From the NCBI RefSeq assembly GCF_003051055.1, contig NZ_QAON01000004.1, positions 213,351-277,350 of the forward strand: a DNA stretch of 64,000 bases, written 5' to 3'. The notes beneath the pieces were generated by a model, which did not search any database, was not told where the DNA came from, and saw nothing but the letters and a program-made list of their open reading frames with translations. Origin of the DNA: Agitococcus lubricus. Lineage in GTDB: Bacteria > Pseudomonadota > Gammaproteobacteria > Pseudomonadales > Moraxellaceae. A program made the position numbers and the translations under genes. How positions within the stretch are numbered: position 1 is the first letter of the stretch; every line of letters starts with the position of its first letter. This document shows positions 36,810-44,115 of the stretch, piece by piece.

Positions 36810-37772
36810 TCATTTAAGCCGCATCAATAACCCTTGCAAATTTGGCACAGCAATACCACTTTTATTAGCTCGTTGAACATAAGCGTCTAACAACAATAAG
36901 GTTTGTGAGCGTACTTTCATAAAGTGCGCTTGTAAGTAGGTTTCCATATCTAAGGGAGCAACATGACGTGCCAATTTTAGGATGACTGGTAACATCCACG
37001 GCTTTATTTGTCGCAACACCATACTGGCTTTACTACCATATTCTGCATGTAAGGCAGCAAATACCTCTTGCTGTGCGGCTATCATCGTTTTTAATAACGC
37101 TTTATTTGCTGATAATTGCTTAAATTGCCAATCACTTAATTCTAAAGCGGCCAAAAACACCATCAAAAAGCCTGTATTGTGGGCATTCGCAATCGCAAAT
37201 TGTTTTTGCCACAAGGCACTAATTTTGGCTTTCTTTAACACGGCCAACAATGCCGACACCCCTTCAACCTCACCATCAACTGGCATAGGCATCACAGGGG
37301 GAATCCAAAAGGCAATACCTTCTCGCGCTGTTTGCTCGGTGGCTAAGGGGGTGTGATAACTAATCATGTTAATCATCCCTGCCGCAACTTGTTCTTTGCC
37401 AAAGGTCTGTTGCACACGACTCACATCATCAGGGTCAGGTTGCAAAACTACCATTAAAGCATCACCAATCGCGGCTTTCATTGGGGCTAAATCCATGACT
37501 GCCAAAGCGGTGCTGGATACACACAACCAAACTTGACTAAGCTTAATATTGGCCAAACTTTGCCATGAGGTGTGACAACTAAAATTATTAAAAATAATCG
37601 CTTGCTGACGCTGTTTGTCTTGGCGTAAGTTATACAAAAAAAAACCTTGTTGTGCTTCTTCTAGGTATTTTTCTTTTAGCAAAAAATGAATGTGATAACC
37701 AGCTTGTGCCAAATGATAGGCATACACCTGCCCAACCGCGCCAGCACCAATAATTAAAATATGTTCTTTCAT
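36810..37772 (-). CDS. Ketopantoate reductase-like oxidoreductase (ApbA/PanE family)
   Basis: A 320-aa NAD(P)-dependent reductase with an N-terminal Rossmann motif, ILIIGAGAVGQVYAYHLAQA. A central part (QPDPDDVSR, AAGMINMISYHTP) and a helical C-terminal domain follow. Typical PanE signatures are weak, so it may act on another 2-keto acid or alcohol. The start at 37772 is the first that begins the fold; no strong ribosome-binding site is seen. It is divergent from the HIT gene across a 121-bp region with two copies of the 15-bp TTCGATA motif. Confidence 0.75.
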   Translation of the reverse strand: MKEHILIIGAGAVGQVYAYHLAQAGYHIHFLLKEKYLEEAQQGFFLYNLRQDKQRQQAIIFNNFSCHTSWQSLANIKLSQVWLCVSSTALAVMDLAPMKAAIGDALMVVLQPDPDDVSRVQQTFGKEQVAAGMINMISYHTPLATEQTAREGIAFWIPPVMPMPVDGEVEGVSALLAVLKKAKISALWQKQFAIANAHNTGFLMVFLAALELSDWQFKQLSANKALLKTMIAAQQEVFAALHAEYGSKASMVLRQIKPWMLPVILKLARHVAPLDMETYLQAHFMKVRSQTLLLLDAYVQRANKSGIAVPNLQGLLMRLK

Positions 37773-37795
37773 TGTTATAATCAACTCAGCATTAG

Positions 37796-37810
37796 TTCGA
37801 TATCCATCAA
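37796..37810. promoter_or_regulatory. TTCGATA motif, copy 1
   Basis: TTCGATATCCATCAA, 23 bp upstream of the PanE-like start codon. It matches copies at 37823 and 38317 as TTCGATA[TC]NNNTCAA. Confidence 0.55.
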
Positions 37811-37816
37811 ATTATT

Positions 37817-37837
37817 ACATATTTCGATATATGTCAA
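37817..37837. promoter_or_regulatory. TTCGATA motif, copy 2, within an 18-bp palindrome
   Basis: TTCGATATATGTCAA (37823-37837) overlaps the perfect inverted repeat ACATAT-TTCGAT-ATATGT (37817-37834). It sits midway in the divergent PanE-like/HIT promoter region, suiting an ArsR-type dimer that controls both. Confidence 0.6.
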
Positions 37838-37893
37838 ACTAAAAACCAACAAAAGCTGATACATTGTCATATTTTTATGAGAGGATAAACCTA

Positions 37894-38289
37894 ATGCCTA
37901 CTATCTTTGAGAAAATCATTGCAGGCCAAGCGCCTTGCCACAAAATTGCAGAAACAAACCTAGCTTTAGCTTTTTTAGATATTCGCCCACTGAGCAAAGG
38001 CCATACTTTAGTTATTCCCAAACGTCATAGTCTTGATTTATTAGCCATTGAACAACACGATTTATTTGCAGTGATGGACTTGGCACAACAAGTTGCTAAA
38101 CGCCAAATGACGGTTTTAGCAGCAGATGGTATCACCGTTTGGCAACACAATCGCAAAGCAGGTGGCCAAGATGTATTTCATTTTCACACCCATGTTATTC
38201 CTCGTTGGAATGGAAAAAAACTCAATCGTCCTGCTCCGCTTGCGACCCAACAAGAATTAGCCGCACTCGCCCAATTACTGCAATTTTAA
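37894..38289 (+). CDS. HIT-family nucleotide hydrolase
   Basis: A 131-aa histidine-triad protein; the family cleaves nucleotide phosphoramidates or AMP-linked compounds. The triad is in FHFHTHVIPRW near the C-terminus. The N-terminal FEKIIAGQAPCHKI and FLDIRPLSKGHTLVIPKRH are typical of bacterial HIT proteins. GAGGA lies 8 nt before the ATG at 37894; the upstream in-frame start at 37864 is not favoured. It is followed by the ArsR-type gene on the same strand after 93 bp and shares its regulatory motif. Confidence 0.92.
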   Translation: MPTIFEKIIAGQAPCHKIAETNLALAFLDIRPLSKGHTLVIPKRHSLDLLAIEQHDLFAVMDLAQQVAKRQMTVLAADGITVWQHNRKAGGQDVFHFHTHVIPRWNGKKLNRPAPLATQQELAALAQLLQF

Positions 38290-38316
38290 GTATCAATTTA
38301 CCAACACCGATAATGT

Positions 38317-38350
38317 TTCGATACTTATCAAAATATAATTGTGTTATACT
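38317..38350 (+). promoter_or_regulatory. TTCGATA motif, copy 3, with -10 box of the ArsR-type gene
   Basis: TTCGATACTTATCAA (38317-38331) aligns with 15 of 21 bases around copy 2. TATACT (38345-38350) is a good -10 box 33 nt ahead of the ATG, so the motif sits over the -35 zone, as expected for autorepression. An imperfect AGTAC/GTACT palindrome follows at 38352-38363. Confidence 0.55.
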
Positions 38351-38382
38351 GAGTACTTGTACTGACTCTATCGAGCAAAAAG

Positions 38383-38703
38383 ATGAAAGACTTAAATGCA
38401 ATGGCGCAAGCCTTTAAAGCCTTATCCCATCCTAATCGTTTGCAAATGTATTTGGAGTTATTAGAGTTACGTGAAAAAATTATCGCTTCAGGCGATTGCC
38501 AAAAAAAAGAGTGTAGTTTTGGCTTGTCTGAATTTATGCATAAACTGAATATTGGTGCGCCAACCGTTTCTCACCATATTAAAGAATTGGTCAATGCCAA
38601 ATTAATTTGGGTCGAACGTCATGGCAAGTTTATGACCTGTCACTTAAACGAAGACATGCGTGTACGATTAGAGCAGTTTTTTAGTAGCAGTCGTCAGGCT
38701 TAA
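38383..38703 (+). CDS. ArsR-family transcriptional regulator
   Basis: A 106-aa winged-helix repressor. FKALSHPNRLQMYLELL begins the HTH region, and APTVSHHIKELVNAKLIW is the recognition helix and following turn. ERHGKFMTCHLN forms the wing. Cys residues in CQKKEC (about 39-44) could be a redox or metal sensor, though the usual ELCVCDL metal motif is missing. It probably represses its own gene and the divergent PanE-like/HIT pair through the TTCGATA motifs. The signal is unknown. Confidence 0.88.
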   Translation: MKDLNAMAQAFKALSHPNRLQMYLELLELREKIIASGDCQKKECSFGLSEFMHKLNIGAPTVSHHIKELVNAKLIWVERHGKFMTCHLNEDMRVRLEQFFSSSRQA

Positions 38704-38742
38704 AAAATAAGTCCGTGGGGCAGTCTATATAGCCTCTGTCCC
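38704..38742 (-). terminator. Terminator of the DUF4178/speD/SPFH operon
   Basis: GGGGCAG (38717-38723) pairs with CTGTCCC (38736-38742), one G-U pair. On the minus strand it is followed by TTATTTTTTA (38701-38710), 6 bp past the small membrane-protein gene. It lies between two convergent units. Confidence 0.6.
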
Positions 38743-38748
38743 GTTAAG

Positions 38749-38910
38749 CTACTTATGCCCACCGCCACTACCACCATAAGAATAACTACCACTACTCCAA
38801 CTACGGCTGGAGCTAGAGGAGCTATAGCTGCCTGTATTAGTCGATAAATTGATTGCTGTTGTAATAAACACAATCACCGTTGCCCATAACAGATACTGAA
38901 TATTTGACAT
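38749..38910 (-). CDS. Small Gly/Ser-rich membrane protein (53 aa)
   Basis: A short gene too small for ordinary ORF cut-offs. The ATG (38908-38910) has AGGGA 8 nt upstream and lies 3 bp after the DUF4178 stop codon. The product begins with MSNIQYLLWATVIVFITTAI, one membrane span, then turns into a Ser/Gly/Tyr-rich tail (SYSSSSSRSWSSGSYSY) and ends GGSGGGHK. It is the last gene of the DUF350-SPFH-SpeD-DUF4178 unit and is followed by a terminator. Such tails recur in small proteins of membrane-stress loci, so it may be an assembly or anchor subunit; this is inference. I do not recognise a named family. Confidence 0.75.
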   Translation of the reverse strand: MSNIQYLLWATVIVFITTAINLSTNTGSYSSSSSSRSWSSGSYSYGGSGGGHK

Positions 38911-38913
38911 CGT

Positions 38914-40371
38914 TTATGTCCCTAACGCTAAAATCCATAGCACAATAGTTGCTATGCCTGTCAATACAAAACTGCCTGAACCTGCTGCTATTAATGGCAT
39001 ATTAATCAACCATAAAATGGCTATAAAAAAATAGCTTAATTGTTGCTTATCATATTTAAAGCCCATCTCACGCATCATATTGTCATGCTGATTTTGTCTA
39101 TTAAACGCAGATGGATTGAATATCGTTTTATTAAACCACTTTTCGACCAAAGCTTTAGGCACTTTTTGCGCCAAGCTCCAAGTCACTTCTTGGGCGGTTT
39201 TTTCGGCACTGATTTTTTGCTCATTGGCTTGGTAGTCGGTAATCTCGGTGATATCACCTACTTTTACTCGCCAATTAAATGCCCCTGCGGCATAGCCAAC
39301 TTTGGCACGATATGTCCACAGCTTTTTCCATGTTTTGCCCTGATAACGCAAATTATCGCTACTGTTATCAGGCATTTCGTTGAGCACTTTAACCTTTTCC
39401 CAACCCTCACTACTTTCGACTAACCACAAAAAGCCTTTATCTGCGTTGTATAACAGATACTCCGTCCACGGCATGGTTGAATAGTCATCCATTTCGGCGG
39501 CTTGCAACAACCCAATAATGGTATATTGCACGCCCTCTATGTTGCCCATATCACCTAACTTTAAATTCGTTTGTTTATAACTTTGCTGTTGGTGCTTTTC
39601 GACCACAATCGCTTTGCTTTCGGTTAATTCGACATTGGCACTACAAGCAGGACAAACGATATGTTTAAATTCTTGATTGGCATAAGGAATTTGCGTGCCA
39701 CAGCTTGGGCAATCCAACGCCTGCATTTGGCCTTTAATGCGGCCTGCACTTTCATGAATCGCGTCTTGGTCACGCAATAATTGACATTGTAATTGATTTA
39801 ATTCAACGGCTTTACCGACATAGCGTTGTGGTGGAAAACCATCAGAATAATCAAGGGTTAAAAAATTATCTTTAATTCTAAAATCGGCGGTTTGGGTTTT
39901 CCAACCTTTCCCGACTTTAAACGGTAATTCGCCTTGTCCACCTGTACAACGAGCAGTACGCACATCAGTGGCTGAATACAGGCGATATTTGCTTAATGGT
40001 CGTAAACTTTCAAATGCTGGTGCATCATTAGCCACACCATCGGCAAAGCTAAACACATACTGGCCAGAGGCTTCGGACAGCCAACCTTCTTTCCCATTAT
40101 CAAAAAAAGTGTACCATTCGTTCCACAAACCATCGTCATATTTGAGCTGAATCCGTCCCAACACGGTAAAGGCTTGGTTTTGATAAAGTCCTGTTGTGCC
40201 AATTTGTAATGGGCTGTAGTCCTCTAAAATACTGGCCATTTTACCAATATCTTTGACACTATCTGCATCTTTTAAGACGGTAGTTTGGCAATACTCACAT
40301 ACCGCCATCACGGATGCGGGTGACTTAAACGGAACCTTTGCTCCACAACTGGGACAGGTGGCGGTAAACAT
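38914..40371 (-). CDS. DUF4178 protein with zinc ribbons
   Basis: A 485-aa protein. An N-terminal zinc ribbon uses CPSCGAKVPF and CEYCQT. A first DUF4178 domain (about residues 55-200) contains GRIQLKYDDGLWNEWYTFFD. A second ribbon (CPSCGTQ and CPACSA, about 215-245) and a second DUF4178 unit follow (about 270-390, with MPWTEYLLYN and SEGWEKV). The C-terminus has two hydrophobic spans (about 450-485), placing it at the membrane. Function is unknown. It is cotranscribed with the small membrane gene and probably with speD upstream, though a repeat fills the 143 bp between. Confidence 0.85.
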   Translation of the reverse strand: MFTATCPSCGAKVPFKSPASVMAVCEYCQTTVLKDADSVKDIGKMASILEDYSPLQIGTTGLYQNQAFTVLGRIQLKYDDGLWNEWYTFFDNGKEGWLSEASGQYVFSFADGVANDAPAFESLRPLSKYRLYSATDVRTARCTGGQGELPFKVGKGWKTQTADFRIKDNFLTLDYSDGFPPQRYVGKAVELNQLQCQLLRDQDAIHESAGRIKGQMQALDCPSCGTQIPYANQEFKHIVCPACSANVELTESKAIVVEKHQQQSYKQTNLKLGDMGNIEGVQYTIIGLLQAAEMDDYSTMPWTEYLLYNADKGFLWLVESSEGWEKVKVLNEMPDNSSDNLRYQGKTWKKLWTYRAKVGYAAGAFNWRVKVGDITEITDYQANEQKISAEKTAQEVTWSLAQKVPKALVEKWFNKTIFNPSAFNRQNQHDNMMREMGFKYDKQQLSYFFIAILWLINMPLIAAGSGSFVLTGIATIVLWILALGT

Positions 40372-40440
40372 GAAAGACCGATTTTCCTTAATTTAATGAA
40401 TTTCCCTCCCTTAGTTTAAGAGGGGGTAATACGTGCAATT

Positions 40441-40495
40441 CCCCTTCGACTTCGCTCAGGGAACTTTTGGGTTAGCTGAGCGAATCGAAGCTCAA
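40441..40495. repeat. Dispersed intergenic repeat, copy 3 (inverted)
   Basis: On the minus strand it reads CCCTGAGCGAAGTCGAAGGG with a preceding GCTTCGATTCGCTCAGC arm. It separates speD from the DUF4178 gene. Its two arms can pair, so it may act as a transcript-processing or attenuating hairpin inside the operon. Confidence 0.75.
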
Positions 40496-40514
40496 AAAAC
40501 TTATCAAGAGGCGC

Positions 40515-40880
40515 TTAACAGTCAAAACTCATACTTTTAGAGCTACGCTCAATCATTTGCCAGCGATGTTGCGTCGGTTGAAGGCACTCAATTAAACACC
40601 TGACAGCATCTTGCGGTTGGGCTTGGCCACACATAAATACATCTAAAGCGGCATAGGCATATTCTGGCCACGTATGTATGGTGATATGCGACTCTTGCAA
40701 CACCAACACACCCGTTACACCTTGCCCTTCACCAAAGTGATGCAAATGGGCAAAAACAATATGCGCCTGTGCCTGCTGTGCAGCTTGGCGCAATATCTGT
40801 TCCAGTTGCTCAGGGTTCGCCAACAAGTTGGGTGCTACCCCATCGCACTCTAGCAAATAATGTTGTCCGAGGGGTTTCAT
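40515..40880 (-). CDS. speD: S-adenosylmethionine decarboxylase proenzyme (class 1B)
   Basis: A 121-aa proenzyme that self-cleaves to make a pyruvoyl enzyme producing decarboxylated AdoMet, the aminopropyl donor for spermidine. Cleavage would be between Glu63 and Ser64 in QESHITIHTWPE; His69 and Cys84 (VFMCG) complete the active site, as in the Thermotoga enzyme. Length fits class 1B. Its ATG overlaps the SPFH gene's TGA by 4 bp, so translation is coupled. The matching aminopropyltransferase is the divergent SpeE-like gene. The link to SPFH/DUF350 proteins suggests a role in membrane stress. Confidence 0.93.
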   Translation of the reverse strand: MKPLGQHYLLECDGVAPNLLANPEQLEQILRQAAQQAQAHIVFAHLHHFGEGQGVTGVLVLQESHITIHTWPEYAYAALDVFMCGQAQPQDAVRCLIECLQPTQHRWQMIERSSKSMSFDC

Positions 40881-41914
40881 CCCAACAACTTCTTTAATAC
40901 ATCGGCTTTGGCCGTATCGTAGTCGGCTTGGCTGATTAAGCCTTTATCTAATAAACCTTTCAGTTTTTCTAATTTTGCTGTCGGGTCATCACTGGCTGGT
41001 GCAGCAGAGGCTGTTTGTTCACCCAATACTGATTGTGCCACTGCCGCAGGATTAAAGGCTTTATTCATTGCTCCTGCCATTGCTTGTCCCATTGCCATGC
41101 CAGCGGCCATACTCGCGCCTACACCAGCCATACCACCTTCATTTTGTGCCGCTAAGGGAATGGCCGTTGCAGTTTGATATTGGGTATATTGGTTTAGGTC
41201 GCCCATCATACCCATCGAAATACGGGTATCTAAGGCTTTTTGCAATTCTTCGGGTAAGGACACATTTTCAACCACAAAACTGTCTAACTCTAAGCCATAA
41301 CTCACAAATAACGGTTTTAATACCTCTTTAATTTTGTCGGCCATTAAGCCTTGATTGGCGGCCATATCCAAAAATGGCACACCTGAACCAGCAATTGCCG
41401 TACTGATATTGGCGACAATCAAGTTACGCAATTGAGGTTCTAACTGCTCTACACTGTAACTATCGTTTGCACCTGTAATGGTGCTATAGAATTTTTTGGC
41501 GTCGACCAATTTATAAGCATACATACCAAAGGCGCGTAAACGCACCATCCCAAAATCGCTATCACGAATGGTAATAGGTTGTGGTGTGCCCCATTTGCGG
41601 CCTAACTGTAAACGGGTACTAAAAAAGAAAACATCGGACTTAAACGGTGAGGCAAAAAATTTATCCCAGTTTTTTAAGTTAGTTAACACGGGTAAGGTAC
41701 GGGTTTCGAGTGTGTATAAACCCGTCGGGAATACGTCGGCAATGTGACCTTCGTTAACAAAGACGGCTGTTTGTGTATCACGCACCGTCAGTTGTGCGCC
41801 ATATTGAATTTCGTTGTCGGTAAATGGAACGCGCCACATTAGCTGGCCATCGGGTTGATTGTCCCATTCAATGACATCCACAAATTGTTTAGCGACAAAT
41901 GAAAATAAACCCAT
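40877..41914 (-). CDS. SPFH-domain protein with C-terminal SHOCT domain (YdjI-like)
   Basis: A 345-aa protein starting MGLFSFVAKQFVDVIEWDNQ, typical of the YdjI/'virion core protein-like' SPFH group. The SPFH region (about 20-215) contains MWRVPFTDNEIQYGAQLTV and ISTAIAGSGV. A Gly/Ala/Met-rich linker (about 245-290) leads to a SHOCT tail (KLKGLLDKGLISQADYDTAK). AGGAG precedes the ATG at 41914. Such proteins form oligomers at membranes. It begins 37 bp after the DUF350 gene's stop and overlaps speD, so it is mid-operon. Related proteins act with PspA-type stress systems, but that function is not shown here. Confidence 0.85.
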   Translation of the reverse strand: MGLFSFVAKQFVDVIEWDNQPDGQLMWRVPFTDNEIQYGAQLTVRDTQTAVFVNEGHIADVFPTGLYTLETRTLPVLTNLKNWDKFFASPFKSDVFFFSTRLQLGRKWGTPQPITIRDSDFGMVRLRAFGMYAYKLVDAKKFYSTITGANDSYSVEQLEPQLRNLIVANISTAIAGSGVPFLDMAANQGLMADKIKEVLKPLFVSYGLELDSFVVENVSLPEELQKALDTRISMGMMGDLNQYTQYQTATAIPLAAQNEGGMAGVGASMAAGMAMGQAMAGAMNKAFNPAAVAQSVLGEQTASAAPASDDPTAKLEKLKGLLDKGLISQADYDTAKADVLKKLLG

Positions 41915-41951
41915 GTTAAATACTCCTGTTGTTTTGGGGATGCCAATGTGT

Positions 41952-42344
41952 TTAAGACAAACACGCCGCATTAATAATACCAAAAGTTAAAGATACCCCA
42001 CCCAATAATGCCCCCATCGCCACATTATTGTTATCTAATTCGTTATGAATTTCGGGCATAATTCGCGACACCAAAGCATAGACCAACAATTGCACCGCCA
42101 TTGCTGCACTTGCCCAGCCCGCAAACGCCACTAAATTATCGTTGTGCATAATACTTGAGGCTAAGGTTAAGGAAAAACCCAATAATGCGCCCACAAAACT
42201 ACAAGCCGCTGCCGTTTGTCCTTCACGAATCATTTTTAATTCATCATACGGCGTAATTTTGGTGTAAATCAGCGAAAACACACCTATCATCGCTAAACTG
42301 GCTAATAAATAGAGAATATAGTTATAAATATAGGTTGATAACAT
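41952..42344 (-). CDS. DUF350 membrane protein (YjfL-like)
   Basis: A 130-aa protein with four hydrophobic spans (about residues 8-25, 45-65, 72-92, 108-128) characteristic of DUF350. It is an inner-membrane protein of unknown activity; E. coli YjfL is a homologue in a PspA-like locus. It is the first gene of the minus-strand operon continuing with the SPFH, SpeD, DUF4178 and small membrane proteins. AAGGA lies before the ATG. It shares a 259-bp divergent promoter region with the SpeE-like gene, suggesting joint control. Confidence 0.85.
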   Translation of the reverse strand: MLSTYIYNYILYLLASLAMIGVFSLIYTKITPYDELKMIREGQTAAACSFVGALLGFSLTLASSIMHNDNLVAFAGWASAAMAVQLLVYALVSRIMPEIHNELDNNNVAMGALLGGVSLTFGIINAACLS

Positions 42345-42603
42345 GGTGTCGTTTCCTTGGCAAATTAAGTGATAGCTGACACAGCGCTTGGCTCATCTGC
42401 CTCTACTTTCAGACGTTTATGTCGGGACTATTGAGGTTTTTCGTATAAGCTGCGTTGTTGAAAGAAACTCAAATAAAGCACTCAACGTCACCTTAACGCA
42501 ACCGCCAAACAGAAGGTGCATAATTGCGATGCAATGATTACGTGCTGATGTCAATTTAAGGTTATTATGCCGCACTTCTAACTTATCGCCTATAACAACT
42601 TTT

Positions 42604-44115
42604 ATGCTCGACCGTACCCTTATTTTATCTGTTTTTGTCGTAGCTTCTTGTGGCTTAGCCTATGAGCTCATTACTGCGGCCTTAGCCAGTTATTTATTAG
42701 GCGATTCGATTTTACAATTCTCCACGATTATTGGTGCGTATTTATTTGCCATGGGCATTGGCTCACACCTCGCGCAATATGTGCCCGAAGATAAAGTATT
42801 AGACCGTTTTATTGAAATTGAACTATTAGTCGGTTTGATTGGGGGTTTATCGGCAACGGTTTTATTTGTAATTTTTGCATGGTTGTCGATGCCGTTTAGA
42901 ACAGTGTTGTATGCCCTCGTATTAATTATTGGCATGTTGGTAGGTATGGAAATTCCCTTAGTCATGCGTGTACTTAATCAACATAAAGCTGAATTTAGCG
43001 CGTTAATCAGTCGGGTGTTAACCTTTGATTATTTGGGTGCCTTAGCGGTTTCGCTACTCTTTCCACTCATTTTAGCTCCTAAACTTGGCTTGGCGCGTAG
43101 TGCCTTATTATTTGGGATTAGCAATGCCGCCGTAGCCGCATGGACAATTTATAAATTTAAGCATCAATTACAGTCGATTGCTCGGCAACGAAATCGGGCA
43201 ATTTTAAGTTTAGGTTTTTTGCTTTTAGCCTTTGTGGGCAGTGATAAGTTGGTCTCTTGGTCAGAGCAACAAATTTTTGCTGACCCGATTATTCATGCCC
43301 AAAGCACACCGTACCAACGTTTAATTGTTACCCGTTGGCAAGATGACTTGCGCTTATATATTAATGGCAATTTGCAATTTTCGAGTCGAGATGAATACCG
43401 CTACCACGAAGCCTTAGTGCATCCTGCCTTAGCGACACGACCACAAGCAAAAACAGTATTAGTGCTAGGTGGCGGTGATGGTTTGGCTGTACGTGAGATT
43501 TTGCGTTATCCACACATTGAACACGTCACCTTAGTCGATTTAGACCCTGCGATGACCAGTTTATTTAGCACCAATGCCGAACTCACTCAACTTAATCAAA
43601 GTGCCCTGCTCAATAAAAAAGTCACTGTGATAAATGCCGATGCAGGTCATTGGTTAGAACAACAGCAGCAACCATTTGATGTGATTATTGCCGACCTGCC
43701 AGACCCTTCTAACTTTGGTTTAGGCAAATTATATTCCGTGCCGATGTATAGACTAGTTAAACAACATCTAAAACCTAGTGGACTGTTTGTGGTGCAATCC
43801 ACCTCACCGTTTTTTGCCCGCCAATCGTTTTGGTGTATTGATGCCACCTTAAAAGAAGCAGGATTTTTTACTTATCCCTATCATGTTTTAGTGCCCTCGT
43901 TTGGTGAATGGGGTTATGTGTTGGCTGACTTAACAGGCAATTATCAACCGCCACAACAGTACAGCCTGCCAATGAAGTTTTTAGATGCTGCCAGTACCGC
44001 GCTAATGTTTCAATTTCCACCCGATATGCAGCCAGTTGAGGTAGAAGCTAATAGACTCAATAATCAAATGCTGGTGCATTATTTTGAGCAAGATTGGTCA
44101 CGAGTGATTCGATGA
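42604..44115 (+). CDS. Membrane-fused spermidine synthase (SpeE-like)
   Basis: A 503-aa protein with about seven N-terminal membrane spans (residues 5-215) fused to an aminopropyltransferase domain. VLGGGDGLAVREIL binds decarboxylated AdoMet, LVDLDPAM follows, and ADLPDP provides the catalytic Asp in the family's D-x-P context. NLQFSSRDEYRYHEAL is the substrate-side motif. It should join an aminopropyl group to putrescine or a relative at the membrane face. It pairs with SpeD across the divergent region. The FAD-protein gene overlaps its end by 4 bp. Confidence 0.88.
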   Translation: MLDRTLILSVFVVASCGLAYELITAALASYLLGDSILQFSTIIGAYLFAMGIGSHLAQYVPEDKVLDRFIEIELLVGLIGGLSATVLFVIFAWLSMPFRTVLYALVLIIGMLVGMEIPLVMRVLNQHKAEFSALISRVLTFDYLGALAVSLLFPLILAPKLGLARSALLFGISNAAVAAWTIYKFKHQLQSIARQRNRAILSLGFLLLAFVGSDKLVSWSEQQIFADPIIHAQSTPYQRLIVTRWQDDLRLYINGNLQFSSRDEYRYHEALVHPALATRPQAKTVLVLGGGDGLAVREILRYPHIEHVTLVDLDPAMTSLFSTNAELTQLNQSALLNKKVTVINADAGHWLEQQQQPFDVIIADLPDPSNFGLGKLYSVPMYRLVKQHLKPSGLFVVQSTSPFFARQSFWCIDATLKEAGFFTYPYHVLVPSFGEWGYVLADLTGNYQPPQQYSLPMKFLDAASTALMFQFPPDMQPVEVEANRLNNQMLVHYFEQDWSRVIR

